A DNA stretch of 42,894 nucleotides from Akkermansia muciniphila (GTDB lineage: Bacteria; Verrucomicrobiota; Verrucomicrobiia; Limisphaerales; SIAT01): assembly GCA_945900775.1 (NCBI GenBank), contig CAMDJP010000023.1:1-42894 (forward strand). The letters run 5' to 3'. The translations under genes were made by a program, and so were the position numbers. Every line of letters starts with the position of its first letter. Position 1 is the first letter of the stretch. The notes under the pieces are model-generated. The model worked only from the letters and a program-made list of their open reading frames with translations, was not told where the DNA came from and did no database searches. Shown here piece after piece: positions 1 to 8,014 of this stretch.

Positions 1-656
1 GTGCCAAAGAGCCGCTCGAAAAGGAGCCGTGGGTTGCCCTCGGGCGAGAGGGGCGTGTTCTTCGCGGTCCAGGAGAGGTGGTATTGGTAGGCGCAGGCGT
101 AGCGGTCATCGCAGTTGCCGACTTTGCGGATGGTGTCGGAGGCGATCTCGAGGGAGGGGAAACGGGTGAGGTGCCCGATCTCGCGCGCGATGAGCTGGTC
201 GATGGAGATGCCGTTGCGGATGTCGGTCTGGCTTTTGCGCAGGCGGGTGCCGGTGAGAAAGGTGCCGGTGGCGCGCGCGTGATCGCCGCCGCCGTCATTG
301 CCGCCCTCGTGGGCGGCTTCGGCGGCCTGATGCCCCAGCCCGCGGATCACCTGCAAGTGTTGCTTGCTGGCCGCGAGTGGTTCCAGCGTGGGGCTGAGGG
401 CGAAGTCGGCGCCGGTCGTCGCGGGCCACCACGAGGCGGGGATGGCGCCATTGGGGAAATAGATAAATGCCGTGCGGAGCGGTCGGCCGGTGGCAGTCAC
501 GGCGAATTGGCCGGCGCTGGCTTCCGCGCCCAGCAGGCGGTTCGGGAAAATGGACTCCATTGCGGGCAGTGCGAGCGAGACTCCGAGGCCGCGGAGAAAG
601 CTGCGGCGGCTGACATTCAGGTGCTGCTGGGCAGCGCGGATTGCGGGCGTGGTCAT
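1..656 (-). CDS. DUF1552 Tat-exported protein, 3' end missing (left window edge)
   Basis: Reading the minus strand from an ATG at 654-656 gives an open frame that runs off the left edge, so only about 218 N-terminal residues are visible. Residues 17-24 carry a twin-arginine motif (SRRSFLRGLG), then a hydrophobic stretch (VSLALPAME), so export by the Tat pathway is likely. Segments such as FIYFPNGAIPASWWP, HEGGNDGGGDHARATGTFLTG and SIDQLIAREIG are typical of DUF1552. The biochemical role of the family is not established; it is usually encoded next to DUF1592-type cytochrome proteins, as here, where the upstream stop at 670-672 is 13 bp away, suggesting one transcript. An in-frame ATG at 663-665 is an alternative start; neither has a clear ribosome binding site. 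Family assignment is from remembered sequence character, without a search. Confidence 0.85.
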   Translation of the reverse strand, partial: MTTPAIRAAQQHLNVSRRSFLRGLGVSLALPAMESIFPNRLLGAEASAGQFAVTATGRPLRTAFIYFPNGAIPASWWPATTGADFALSPTLEPLAASKQHLQVIRGLGHQAAEAAHEGGNDGGGDHARATGTFLTGTRLRKSQTDIRNGISIDQLIAREIGHLTRFPSLEIASDTIRKVGNCDDRYACAYQYHLSWTAKNTPLSPEGNPRLLFERLFG

Positions 657-669
657 TGGTGACATGGAG

Positions 670-3282
670 TTATTTCGGGGTGACGTTAGTCGGTGGGTTG
701 CCCGCGTCAACTGGCTTGTGACGGCGTTTTTGAAAAGGAGCGGATTCTATGATGCCAGACAGAAGGGCCTGAAACCGGCCGTCCTCCTTTTGGATGCGGG
801 CAACAATCGCGTCCACGGTGGTGATGTCGGAGGGTTCGAGGCCGCGACCGATCGCGTAGGTGAGCAATTTTTCCGTCAGGCAGCGGTGGAAATCCTCGCG
901 GCGCTCGACGGCGAGCACGCGCTTCAGCTCGCGCACGTCGGCGAATTTCTCGCCGGTGACGAGCTTGCCGGAGGGGTCGATCTTCTGGCTGTGCTCCTCC
1001 TGGCGAAACAACCCGAGGGCGTTGAAATTTTCCAGCGCCAGCCCAAGCGGGTCCATGCGGTCGTGGCAGGATGCGCAGGCAGCTTTCTCGCGATGGACGG
1101 CGAGCGATTCGCGAAGGGTCGGTTGGCGGTTGGCGGCGATGGTCTTGGCGGCCACGTCGAGGTCGGGAATGTCGGGCGGCGGCGGCTGAACTGGCGTGCC
1201 GAGGATGTTGTTGAGGACAAACAGGCCGCGTTTCACGGGCGAGGTGCGTGTGGGGTTCGAAGTCACGGTCAGCACCGTGCCGTGGGTGAGGACGCCGCCG
1301 CGCGGGTGATCCGGCGGGAGCTGCACGAGCCGCAGCTCGTCGCCGGTGATGTCGCGGATGCCGTAGTGCGAGGCGAGGCGCGCGTTGAGGAATGTGTAGT
1401 TGCTATCGATGAACTCGGTGAGGGGGCGATTCTCACGCATGATGTGGGCGAAGTACGCCTCGGTCTCTTGCCGCATCGCCAGCCGCAGCTCCGGCGTGAG
1501 CGCGCCCAGCGGGCCGCCACGATCGCGCTTCACGGGCACACCGGGCACGGCCTCGCGCTCGAGAACCGCCTGTGCATTGATGGTCACGGCAGGGATGTCG
1601 CGGGCCCCCAGCCATTGCCCAGCGAAGTTTGCAACCAGCGCGGCGGAGCGCGGATTGGCCAGCATCCGCCGCACCTGCGCGTCCAGCCCGGCGCGCAGCT
1701 TGCCCGCGGCCGCGAGCGTGAGCAACTCCTCGTCCGGCATCGTGGACCAGAGGAAATACGAGAGCCTCGAAGCCAGCGCAAACTCGTCCACTAGCGGGTC
1801 GGCATCGCCGGACTTGAGCGCCTCGACGCCCTCGTCCCGAAACAGAAAACGCGGTGAGGCGAGCACCGCCACCATGGCGTGGGCGATGCCGGCCTCGAAA
1901 GTCTGGCCGGGAGTTTTTTCCACGCTTTGCGCCAGCCCGGTCAGCCGCTCGAGCGTGGCCTCGTCCACCGGATGCCGGTAGGCCCGGGCCGCAAATTTGC
2001 CCAGCAGTTCACGCGCGTAGGCCGCGCGCTCTTTCGGGTCGGTCGGGACGGGCTTGGGGAAAAATTTCGCGTAATCTTTCGGCGCGATCCAGTGCTCAGG
2101 CTCCAGCGGCCCGCGCACCGTCAGCCCCTCGATCCGCAGACGCAGATTGCGCGTTTGCGGCTGGGCCGGCTCCAGCGGCACGACCTCGAAGGTCAGCACG
2201 TTCGCGCCCGCCTTCAGCACGCGCTCGAACTCGAGGCGGTACAGCCGGTTGTCTTGCCGGCTGAACTCGCGCTCGAGCACCACCTCGCCGTCCACCTTGA
2301 TGATGAAACGGCACTTGTTGTAATCGAAAATGTTGTCCCGAAAGTTATCCGCCGCCGCGACGTTGAGCGTGAGGTGGTGCTTCCCGGATTTATCCACCTG
2401 GAGCGCGTGCGCGGGCGCAGCCGCTTTGTAGTATGGCAGGATGAGCTGACCCGCCTTGCTTATCATCGAGGGCTCGTTTCCGGTGGACAGCGCGCGGGCA
2501 TCAAGCTGCTTTTCCATCGGGATGCGTGGAACAGTTGGCACCGCCTGCTCCACAATCGCGCGCGCGGCGTTTACATATTTCTCCAGCAGCAGCGGCGACA
2601 CCGTCATCGCATCGGCGATGTTGTCGAAGCCGAAGCCCGAGTCGTCGGTTGGAAATTCCTTCGTCGTATCAAAGTCCACGCCCATCAGGTCGCGGATGGT
2701 GTTGCGATACTCGGCGCGGTTGAGGCGGCGAAGCGTCGCGCGGCCCGGGTCGGGCCGGGCGGGGTCGAGGCCGAGCGCGCCGGTCTTGATCCAGTGGACG
2801 AGGCGCGCGGCGTCATCCGTTGGGAGGCGCGGCCCACGTGCGGGCATCAGACCAGCGCTCACGTTTTTCAGCACAGCCACCCAAACGTCGCTCTTGGCCA
2901 GCATTTCCTTATCCGAGCCGAGCCGGTCAAAAGCGAGCTTGCCTTTGCTCTCGCCGTCGCCGTGACAGTCGTAGCAATGCTTCTCCAGCAGCGGTTTGAT
3001 GTTCTTGCGAAAATCCTCCGCCACCGCAGCTGCCGGGAGCTCCGCCCGCGCCAAGCCAGCACCCGCGCAGAAGCAGACGGAGAACGAAAGGATGCCCCCG
3101 AAAATCACTGCTATAAATTTGCTTTCGCGCCCACCGCACCGGGAACGCTCGGAACGGGGACGGGCGTCGGGGAGTGAGGGGGTCTGGGGGAAACGAGGGA
3201 TTGAAAAGGAATGAAGTGCGACGACGACGCTTCTCCCCACGGGAGATTTCCCGCAGGAGGATGCGATTGCGGAGAGTTTCAT
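670..3282 (-). CDS. Planctomycete-type cytochrome c protein (DUF1587/1592/1588/1585)
   Basis: An 870-residue ORF. A hydrophobic export signal lies at about residues 56-80 (FIAVIFGGILSFSVCFCAGA). Next comes a c-type haem site, C103-Y-D-C-H107, then RLNRAEYRNTIRDLMGVDFD (DUF1587), a beta-rich carbohydrate-binding-like stretch, FALASRLSYFLWSTMPDEEL (DUF1592), GVLTHGTVLTVTSNPTRTSP (DUF1588), a second haem site C736-A-S-C-H740, and a DUF1585 C-terminus (YAIGRGLEPSD). The protein should act outside the cytoplasm as a dihaem redox protein; substrate and partner are unknown. It is followed by a DUF1552 gene, the usual pairing. The start is doubtful: the first ~55 residues are Arg/Ser-rich and not signal-like, so translation may begin at an internal GTG nearer the signal peptide. 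There is no internal ATG to choose instead. Confidence 0.9.
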   Translation of the reverse strand: MKLSAIASSCGKSPVGRSVVVALHSFSIPRFPQTPSLPDARPRSERSRCGGRESKFIAVIFGGILSFSVCFCAGAGLARAELPAAAVAEDFRKNIKPLLEKHCYDCHGDGESKGKLAFDRLGSDKEMLAKSDVWVAVLKNVSAGLMPARGPRLPTDDAARLVHWIKTGALGLDPARPDPGRATLRRLNRAEYRNTIRDLMGVDFDTTKEFPTDDSGFGFDNIADAMTVSPLLLEKYVNAARAIVEQAVPTVPRIPMEKQLDARALSTGNEPSMISKAGQLILPYYKAAAPAHALQVDKSGKHHLTLNVAAADNFRDNIFDYNKCRFIIKVDGEVVLEREFSRQDNRLYRLEFERVLKAGANVLTFEVVPLEPAQPQTRNLRLRIEGLTVRGPLEPEHWIAPKDYAKFFPKPVPTDPKERAAYARELLGKFAARAYRHPVDEATLERLTGLAQSVEKTPGQTFEAGIAHAMVAVLASPRFLFRDEGVEALKSGDADPLVDEFALASRLSYFLWSTMPDEELLTLAAAGKLRAGLDAQVRRMLANPRSAALVANFAGQWLGARDIPAVTINAQAVLEREAVPGVPVKRDRGGPLGALTPELRLAMRQETEAYFAHIMRENRPLTEFIDSNYTFLNARLASHYGIRDITGDELRLVQLPPDHPRGGVLTHGTVLTVTSNPTRTSPVKRGLFVLNNILGTPVQPPPPDIPDLDVAAKTIAANRQPTLRESLAVHREKAACASCHDRMDPLGLALENFNALGLFRQEEHSQKIDPSGKLVTGEKFADVRELKRVLAVERREDFHRCLTEKLLTYAIGRGLEPSDITTVDAIVARIQKEDGRFQALLSGIIESAPFQKRRHKPVDAGNPPTNVTPK

Positions 3283-3351
3283 GCGCTCAAGCGTTACTGA
3301 TCGTAATCTTAAAAGCCTAACAGGGGACAGATCCTCTCGGTCGCCCGGGAT

Positions 3352-4257
3352 CTAAGGATGTGTTGTATTACCCGCACCGGCGGCCGTCGCCTGGATCGGC
3401 AGGCCGAAGGCGGCCGCCATGTCCTCCACCAGCGGCCGTTGGGTTGGCGTGACGAGTGCACGCCAGCTCGCGAACCCCGCCGCATCCTTGGGGCCGTCAA
3501 CCTTGCCCAGTGCTTGCAAGGCGCTCCACTGGCCCGGGTGCCGGCGCAGTACCCGCTCGATCACTTTCGCCATAGCCCACTCTTCGTCGCGCAAGCTTCC
3601 AGCGGGGGCTTTAGCAAGTTCCGGTCCTTTCTTTTGGGCCCAAACCACGGCTGCATCCACGTCCTTGATGCCTAGCTTGACAAACTGCCGCCCGAACGCC
3701 CCCCAGTCATGGTAACCGCGCATGTCTCTCCCCCACACAGCCTGCTTCGACTGGGCGGGAAGATCTGCCCATTGCTTGGCTAGTTCGTCCAGTGAGATGA
3801 ACGCCAGAGTCGTGCATATGACTTCCTTGAACCACGACGAGGAGTTCGGTCCGATCCAGAAATGCCCGAGCTCGTGCCCCATTTGGTATGCGAACTGGGC
3901 ATACCACCGCTTATTGGGGATGACGAACACGATGTAATCCCGTGCGCCGACAGTGGCACGCGGCATTCCATCCGCGGGACGTCTCAGGATAAAAGGCCTG
4001 GGTCCCATGAAAGGCGCGGGAGCTACCATGGTTTCGTTGATAGCCACCACGCCGCGGGCAATCGCTTCGAAGCTCTCTTTCCAATCGGCGTCATCGAACG
4101 GGTATTCGATGCGTATCTCGGCAACCGGCTGGGGGAGCGGCTTGACGATCGCGGCAGGGCGCTTCACCGAAGATGGCGCTTCGGCAGCAAAGGAATTCAA
4201 GGCGACGCATTCCAAGGCGGTCAGCAAAGTCAATTTCCAGAAATAGGTTCGTTTCAT
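3352..4257 (-). CDS. Secreted zinc metallopeptidase-like protein (HELGH)
   Basis: The frame is open from 4335, but the ATG at 4255-4257 is preferred because it begins a clear signal peptide (MKRTYFWKLTLLTALECVAL, ending near NSFAAEA), giving 301 residues. The key motif is HELGH at residues 128-132, a zinc-binding HExxH with catalytic Glu129. A Glu 13 residues after the motif (E145, in SSWFKEVICT) is placed like the third zinc ligand of gluzincin peptidases. No pilin, transport or self-processing domain is seen. The gene stands alone on the minus strand, with a 69-bp gap to the cytochrome gene downstream. A peptidase role is inferred from the motif only; I do not recognise a named family. A degenerate or carbohydrate-linked esterase function cannot be excluded. 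Confidence 0.6.
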   Translation of the reverse strand: MKRTYFWKLTLLTALECVALNSFAAEAPSSVKRPAAIVKPLPQPVAEIRIEYPFDDADWKESFEAIARGVVAINETMVAPAPFMGPRPFILRRPADGMPRATVGARDYIVFVIPNKRWYAQFAYQMGHELGHFWIGPNSSSWFKEVICTTLAFISLDELAKQWADLPAQSKQAVWGRDMRGYHDWGAFGRQFVKLGIKDVDAAVVWAQKKGPELAKAPAGSLRDEEWAMAKVIERVLRRHPGQWSALQALGKVDGPKDAAGFASWRALVTPTQRPLVEDMAAAFGLPIQATAAGAGNTTHP

Positions 4258-4666
4258 AAATAAACACCAACAGTTTAGTTCAATAAGGAATCGCAAATCG
4301 GCGACGTGCAGGCAAACCTCGACTACAGGAGGCACCTTGCGAGGAACAGGATGGTCTTCATAGGCGCAACGGTAAATCTAGCCTAGTAAACCGTCAATGC
4401 TGACGGTGTGCGAGAGATTGAACGGCAGACTGGCCTCGATTTCTACACAGACCTTTCCGAGGAGGCGCAGGACAGGATGGAGGTTGCGAAAGCCGAGCGG
4501 CAGGGTTGTTGTCGAGAATGGTTTTTGCACGAAGTGTGATTCGGATGAATATTTGCGCAAGCCGGTTCATCCAATCTCGGCCTAGGAAGGCGCATGCGGG
4601 TGAGTTGGGGGCGTCAGAAAACAAACTGGCCATGCGGCGGTTCTAAATATAGATTCTCGAATCGAT
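4258..4666. other. Intergenic region, 409 bp, no convincing gene
   Basis: The short frames here (about 60-80 codons on either strand) have no recognisable product. A perfect 6-bp inverted repeat (CCGTCA / TGACGG, loop ATGC) lies near 4388-4403 without a following T run. A small palindrome, GATTC-TC-GAATC, lies at 4652-4663, four bases upstream of the DUF1501 start, and could be an operator or simply chance. Base composition is more AT-rich than in the flanking genes. Confidence 0.5.
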
Positions 4667-6043
4667 ATGATTGATTTACTCGGCAAACGAGGTTCTGGCA
4701 CTGCACATTGCGATGGTTTGACGCGGCGGAATTTTTTGAAGATCGGTGGCATGGCCGCGGGCGGACTGTCCTTGGGACAACTGCTAGCGGTTGAGGCGAG
4801 GCAAAAGACCGGCCGCTCACACAAAGCCGTCATCAATATTTATCTGCCCGGCGGTCCGTCGCATTTGGATTTCTTTGATCTCAAGCCCGATGCGCCCAAG
4901 GAAATTCGCGGCGAATTCCGGCCCATCAAAACTAATGTGCCCGGCATCGAGATTTGCGAGCTCTTCCCGCGCCTCGCGAAAATGGCTGACCAATTTTCGA
5001 TCATTCGTTCCTTGGCCGATTCCGAAGACGCGCACGATTGTTTTCAGTGCATGACCGGCCGACGCTCAAGCGAGAAACAAAATGCTCCGCGTGGCGGTTG
5101 GCCGAGTTGGGGTGCGTGGGCTTCCAAGTTGCAGCCTTCCGAAGGCGGTGTGCCGTCCAACATGAGCCTTATGTACCCAACCGGCAACCGGACATGGGGC
5201 GAGGCCGGTCATGGCGGATTCATCGGCGCGGCGCATTCACCGATGCAGTTGGTACAGAAAGATCCATTAGCTAAGCCTCAGAACCTTGTGCTCGAGGGTA
5301 TTCAGCTAGATCGTCTCAATGACCGTGCCAGCCTGTTGCGTGGGATTGATAAATTCCGGCGGGATACCGATGCGACCGGGCAGATTGGTGGGTTGGATGA
5401 ACACAACGCGCAGGCGCTGAATATTCTCTCCAATGGCGGCCTGATGGATGCATTGGATGTGTCCAAGGAAGACCCGCGCATTGCCGAGCGTTACGGGGTA
5501 AACATTCCCACGTACCAACGCGATGGTGCGCCGAAAATGATCCGCAATTTCCTCATTGCCCGCCGGCTCATCGAGGCCGGCGCGCGGGTGGTGTCCCTGA
5601 ACTATAGCCGTTGGGATTGGCATGGAGCCGATGGGATGAATTTCCCGCGGTCCCGCGAAGAGATGCCGTTGCTGGATCAGGGGCTCTCCGCTTTGCTGAC
5701 GGATCTCAAGGAACGCGGGTTAGATAAAGATGTGGCGGTGGTGATGTGGGGCGAGTTCGGCCGCACGCCGAAGATCAACTCCAATAACAGCCGTGATCAC
5801 TGGCCGCGTGCGAACTTTGCCTTCCTCGCCGGCGGCGGTATGAACCACGGTCAGGTGATCGGGGCCACCGACAAGCACGGCAACGAACCATCGGAGCGGC
5901 CGGTGAAATTTCAGGAAGTCTTTGCCACGTTGTATAATTGCCTCGGCATCGATACTGCGACAGCCACGGTGTTAGATTCGCAAGGTCGCCCGCATTATCT
6001 CGTGGACAGCGGCATCAAACCGCTGCCTGAATTAATCAGTTAA
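4667..6043 (+). CDS. DUF1501 Tat-exported protein (alkaline phosphatase-like fold), orphan
   Basis: A 458-residue protein with a twin-arginine signal at residues 20-27 (RRNFLKIGG) followed by a hydrophobic GGLSLGQLLAV segment. Diagnostic DUF1501 segments are visible: INIYLPGGPSHLDFFDLKPD, FRPIKTNVPGIEICELFPRL, VVSLNYSRWDWHG and VVMWGEFGRTPKI. The family belongs to the alkaline phosphatase/sulfatase superfamily, but a substrate is not established. DUF1501 genes normally follow a DUF1549/DUF1553 cytochrome gene; this one has no such partner within 3 kb on its strand, so it is an orphan or has lost its partner. There is no obvious Shine-Dalgarno sequence. It resembles the partial copy at the right window edge more closely than the copy at 18750-20219. 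Confidence 0.9.
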   Translation: MIDLLGKRGSGTAHCDGLTRRNFLKIGGMAAGGLSLGQLLAVEARQKTGRSHKAVINIYLPGGPSHLDFFDLKPDAPKEIRGEFRPIKTNVPGIEICELFPRLAKMADQFSIIRSLADSEDAHDCFQCMTGRRSSEKQNAPRGGWPSWGAWASKLQPSEGGVPSNMSLMYPTGNRTWGEAGHGGFIGAAHSPMQLVQKDPLAKPQNLVLEGIQLDRLNDRASLLRGIDKFRRDTDATGQIGGLDEHNAQALNILSNGGLMDALDVSKEDPRIAERYGVNIPTYQRDGAPKMIRNFLIARRLIEAGARVVSLNYSRWDWHGADGMNFPRSREEMPLLDQGLSALLTDLKERGLDKDVAVVMWGEFGRTPKINSNNSRDHWPRANFAFLAGGGMNHGQVIGATDKHGNEPSERPVKFQEVFATLYNCLGIDTATATVLDSQGRPHYLVDSGIKPLPELIS

Positions 6044-6124
6044 CCGTTCCCACCCTGGAGAGCCTGAGCATTGATTTTGTTGGGCGTTGCGGTTGTTGTG
6101 CTTTGATTTAGCCGCGTGGATTAA

Positions 6125-7063
6125 TCAGTTCGTGTGGGCGGAAGGCTTTGCTTCCCCAAGGTGAGGGAGCTTCTCGATCGACTTCTTGGGAAACTGGCTG
6201 AAAAACTTCCAGATCACGTCCATGGCTCCGGTTCCCAATTCACGTTTACCGGGAACTTTGTGCCCAAAATTCTTGATCTGGTAATGCCATACCTCGTTCC
6301 CGTTGACTCCATCTTTATAATGGTGCGCTGTCGTTTGATTGGAAAGTTGTATCACTTCCTCGGCGCTGGTCTTGTTGAGCTTGCGCCAGAACTCCAGCAT
6401 CGCACCCTGGTCCGGCGCGCCGCCCCAGCCGCCATTTTTCGACATGCCACCGTTGTAGGGCACAATTTTATCATCCAGACCTGAGATTTGCAGAATCGGC
6501 ACGGGGCGGATCGCATCCCGATGCTCCCAGGTATGACCACTCATGGTCCCGATTACTGAGGCCGCGGCTTTGAAAACATCGGGTTTCTCCGCGACCAAAG
6601 TGTAACTCATGAAACCTCCGTTGGAGATTCCGCAGGCGAAGGTTCTCTTGGAATTCAATTTGTGCCGGGCTTGCAGGTGGGCCGCCAGTTCAGACAGAAA
6701 GCCGATGTCGTCGGTCTTGCTGATTGTTAGCCGGGCGTTCCAGTGAGGCGTCCCCTTGAAATCCTTTGCCCCCTGTGGGTAGCAGATTGCAAACCCGTGA
6801 GCGTCTGCCACTCGATTCATACCAAGATCGGCCATATAATCTCTGGCATCTCCGTAGTAGCCATGGAGAACGAATACCAGCGGGGCATTGTCGGGGAGGT
6901 TTTTGGGAAGGTAGAGCAGATATTTTCTCTCCACCGTCTTGTGCATGAAAGTGAGGAACTCGCCTGGAGTGGGCGGCTCTGCTGCTACCGCCCCCTTGCT
7001 CTCGTATGTCAGTATCACGAGAGCGCCCATCAGAAGGGCAATTATGTCTTGTCGTATCTGCAT
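6125..7063 (-). CDS. Secreted PHB depolymerase/feruloyl esterase-family hydrolase
   Basis: An alpha/beta-hydrolase of 312 residues from the ATG at 7061-7063; the frame is open up to 7105, but the shorter start gives a better signal peptide (MQIRQDIIALLMGALVIL). VFVLHGYYGDARDY supplies the oxyanion-hole HG. The nucleophile elbow is G-I-S147-N-G in FACGISNGGFMSY. A probable acid is the Asp in ISGLDDKIVPYNGG and a probable base the His in NFGHKVPG. This pattern fits the LpqC/PhaC-depolymerase/feruloyl esterase group (esterase_phb). It probably removes acyl or feruloyl esters from plant or algal glycans, or cleaves short polyesters; substrate is inferred. It is convergent with the orphan DUF1501 gene (81 bp apart). 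Confidence 0.82.
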   Translation of the reverse strand: MQIRQDIIALLMGALVILTYESKGAVAAEPPTPGEFLTFMHKTVERKYLLYLPKNLPDNAPLVFVLHGYYGDARDYMADLGMNRVADAHGFAICYPQGAKDFKGTPHWNARLTISKTDDIGFLSELAAHLQARHKLNSKRTFACGISNGGFMSYTLVAEKPDVFKAAASVIGTMSGHTWEHRDAIRPVPILQISGLDDKIVPYNGGMSKNGGWGGAPDQGAMLEFWRKLNKTSAEEVIQLSNQTTAHHYKDGVNGNEVWHYQIKNFGHKVPGKRELGTGAMDVIWKFFSQFPKKSIEKLPHLGEAKPSAHTN

Positions 7064-7139
7064 TGTATGTCCGGATGTTGTATCATTACCCCGCTTTTTC
7101 CGCACCTGGAATCCTGGAACCGGACTGATGCTTCTACAA

Positions 7140-7172
7140 GCCTAACGACAAAAGCTCAGCGCATGGTTAGGC
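7140..7172 (-). repeat. Integron attC-like short site (GCCTAAC ... GTTAGGC)
   Basis: On the plus strand GCCTAAC at 7140-7146 and GTTAGGC at 7166-7172 are perfect inverted complements, 19 bp apart. They match the consensus integron recombination cores RYYYAAC and GTTRRRY. On the minus strand the site lies just after the stop of the 7197-7706 gene, where an attC closes a cassette. At 33 bp it is shorter than known attC sites (57 bp and up), so it may be internally deleted, or unrelated. No integron integrase gene is in the window. Confidence 0.5.
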
Positions 7173-7196
7173 ATCATGACTTGGTTTTGAATCATA

Positions 7197-7706
7197 CTAC
7201 CAAAAGAACGCCCGAGGCTCACTCTCCCCCGAGAGCATCCTCCCGCCGTTACGCACGGTGCGCTTGGCTCGCCAGTGATCGTCAACCGAGCATGAAGCTT
7301 TCAATATCTCATACACTCTCTCAGCCTCGTCTCGACCAATCTTGAACGCGGCCTGAAGAAGTAGAAGAAGCGCCTCGCTGCGGGAAGATGCCGGCTCGAC
7401 ACGCTTGGCGAGGGCGAGGGCTTCGCTCAAACTCATTCGCGCATCCTTTTTATAATCGCGCTCCGCCAATGCGGCAATCTCCCAAGCCCGAACCGCTGAC
7501 CTCTTGTAATCGTCCTCACATTCCCGAGCGGCTGTCCTTGCCTCAGATGCGATGGCAACTGCATCACCGTCCGTGAATCTTGCCACCCAAGATAATCCCT
7601 GCGCCCGAAACCAAGGCTCGTTTACCTTGCGAGCCTGAGCGAGCGCCTTCTTCGGGCTACTCTTCGCAAGCGTGGATGCTTGATCTCGCTGGAGTGTTGC
7701 GCTCAC
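7197..7706 (-). CDS. Hypothetical helical-repeat protein, possible integron cassette gene
   Basis: A 169-residue protein starting at a GTG (7704-7706). In-frame TAG lies only four codons upstream, so this is effectively the first possible start. The sequence is rich in Ala, Glu, Lys and Arg and reads as successive amphipathic helices (for example AVAIASEARTAAREC, SLSEALALAKRV, SEALLLLLQAAFKIG), consistent with a TPR- or HEAT-like solenoid. There is no signal peptide or membrane segment. I do not recognise a family. The start codon is 7 nt after a GTTAGGC core (minus strand) and the stop is followed within 30 bp by another core, an arrangement expected of a promoterless integron cassette. Function is unknown; a role in recognition or regulation would be a guess. 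Confidence 0.55.
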   Translation of the reverse strand: MSATLQRDQASTLAKSSPKKALAQARKVNEPWFRAQGLSWVARFTDGDAVAIASEARTAARECEDDYKRSAVRAWEIAALAERDYKKDARMSLSEALALAKRVEPASSRSEALLLLLQAAFKIGRDEAERVYEILKASCSVDDHWRAKRTVRNGGRMLSGESEPRAFFW

Positions 7707-8014
7707 GGCTGATGCCTAACATGTTACTAAACCGCAACGCTTGCGGTTTTATTCGTCATCGTGTTCTACTTGTTCACGTGCTTCCTTGTCTAGCGGGCTT
7801 CCTCTCATTTCTTCTGACTCATTATTGAATTGGGGAAAGTAAACATGAGCGCATCGCCCGCCGGTGGGGTGTGCCCCGGAACGGTTGCCAGCAGCGCACC
7901 TTTCGACCGTTTACTTCCGGCGAGCCGGAGCTGTTCGGCAAAATCGACGTGTGATTGCAAAAGCCACGATAACGATACTTGCCAAAGCTCTGTACATGCG
8001 CAAAATCACAGCCG
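7707..8014. other. Intergenic region with attC-like core and perfect hairpin
   Basis: TGATGCCTAAC at 7710-7720 is the inverted copy of GTTAGGCATCA at 7166-7176, so the hypothetical gene is framed by 11-bp inverted repeats. At 7729-7749 a perfect 9-bp stem (AAACCGCAA / TTGCGGTTT, loop CGC) follows; with only a few T residues on either side it is weak as a terminator and may instead be the folded centre of a cassette site. A 19-codon frame on the minus strand (7749-7808) ends inside the stem and is too short to call. Nothing recognisable is seen in 7810-8014. Confidence 0.45.

Noticed and set aside
4388-4403. CCGTCA/TGACGG hairpin as a terminator
   Set aside because: Only 6 bp and no T run on either strand.
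7749-7808. 19-codon minus-strand gene ending in the 7729-7749 hairpin
   Set aside because: Too short to separate from chance and no family likeness; noted only as part of the intergenic region.
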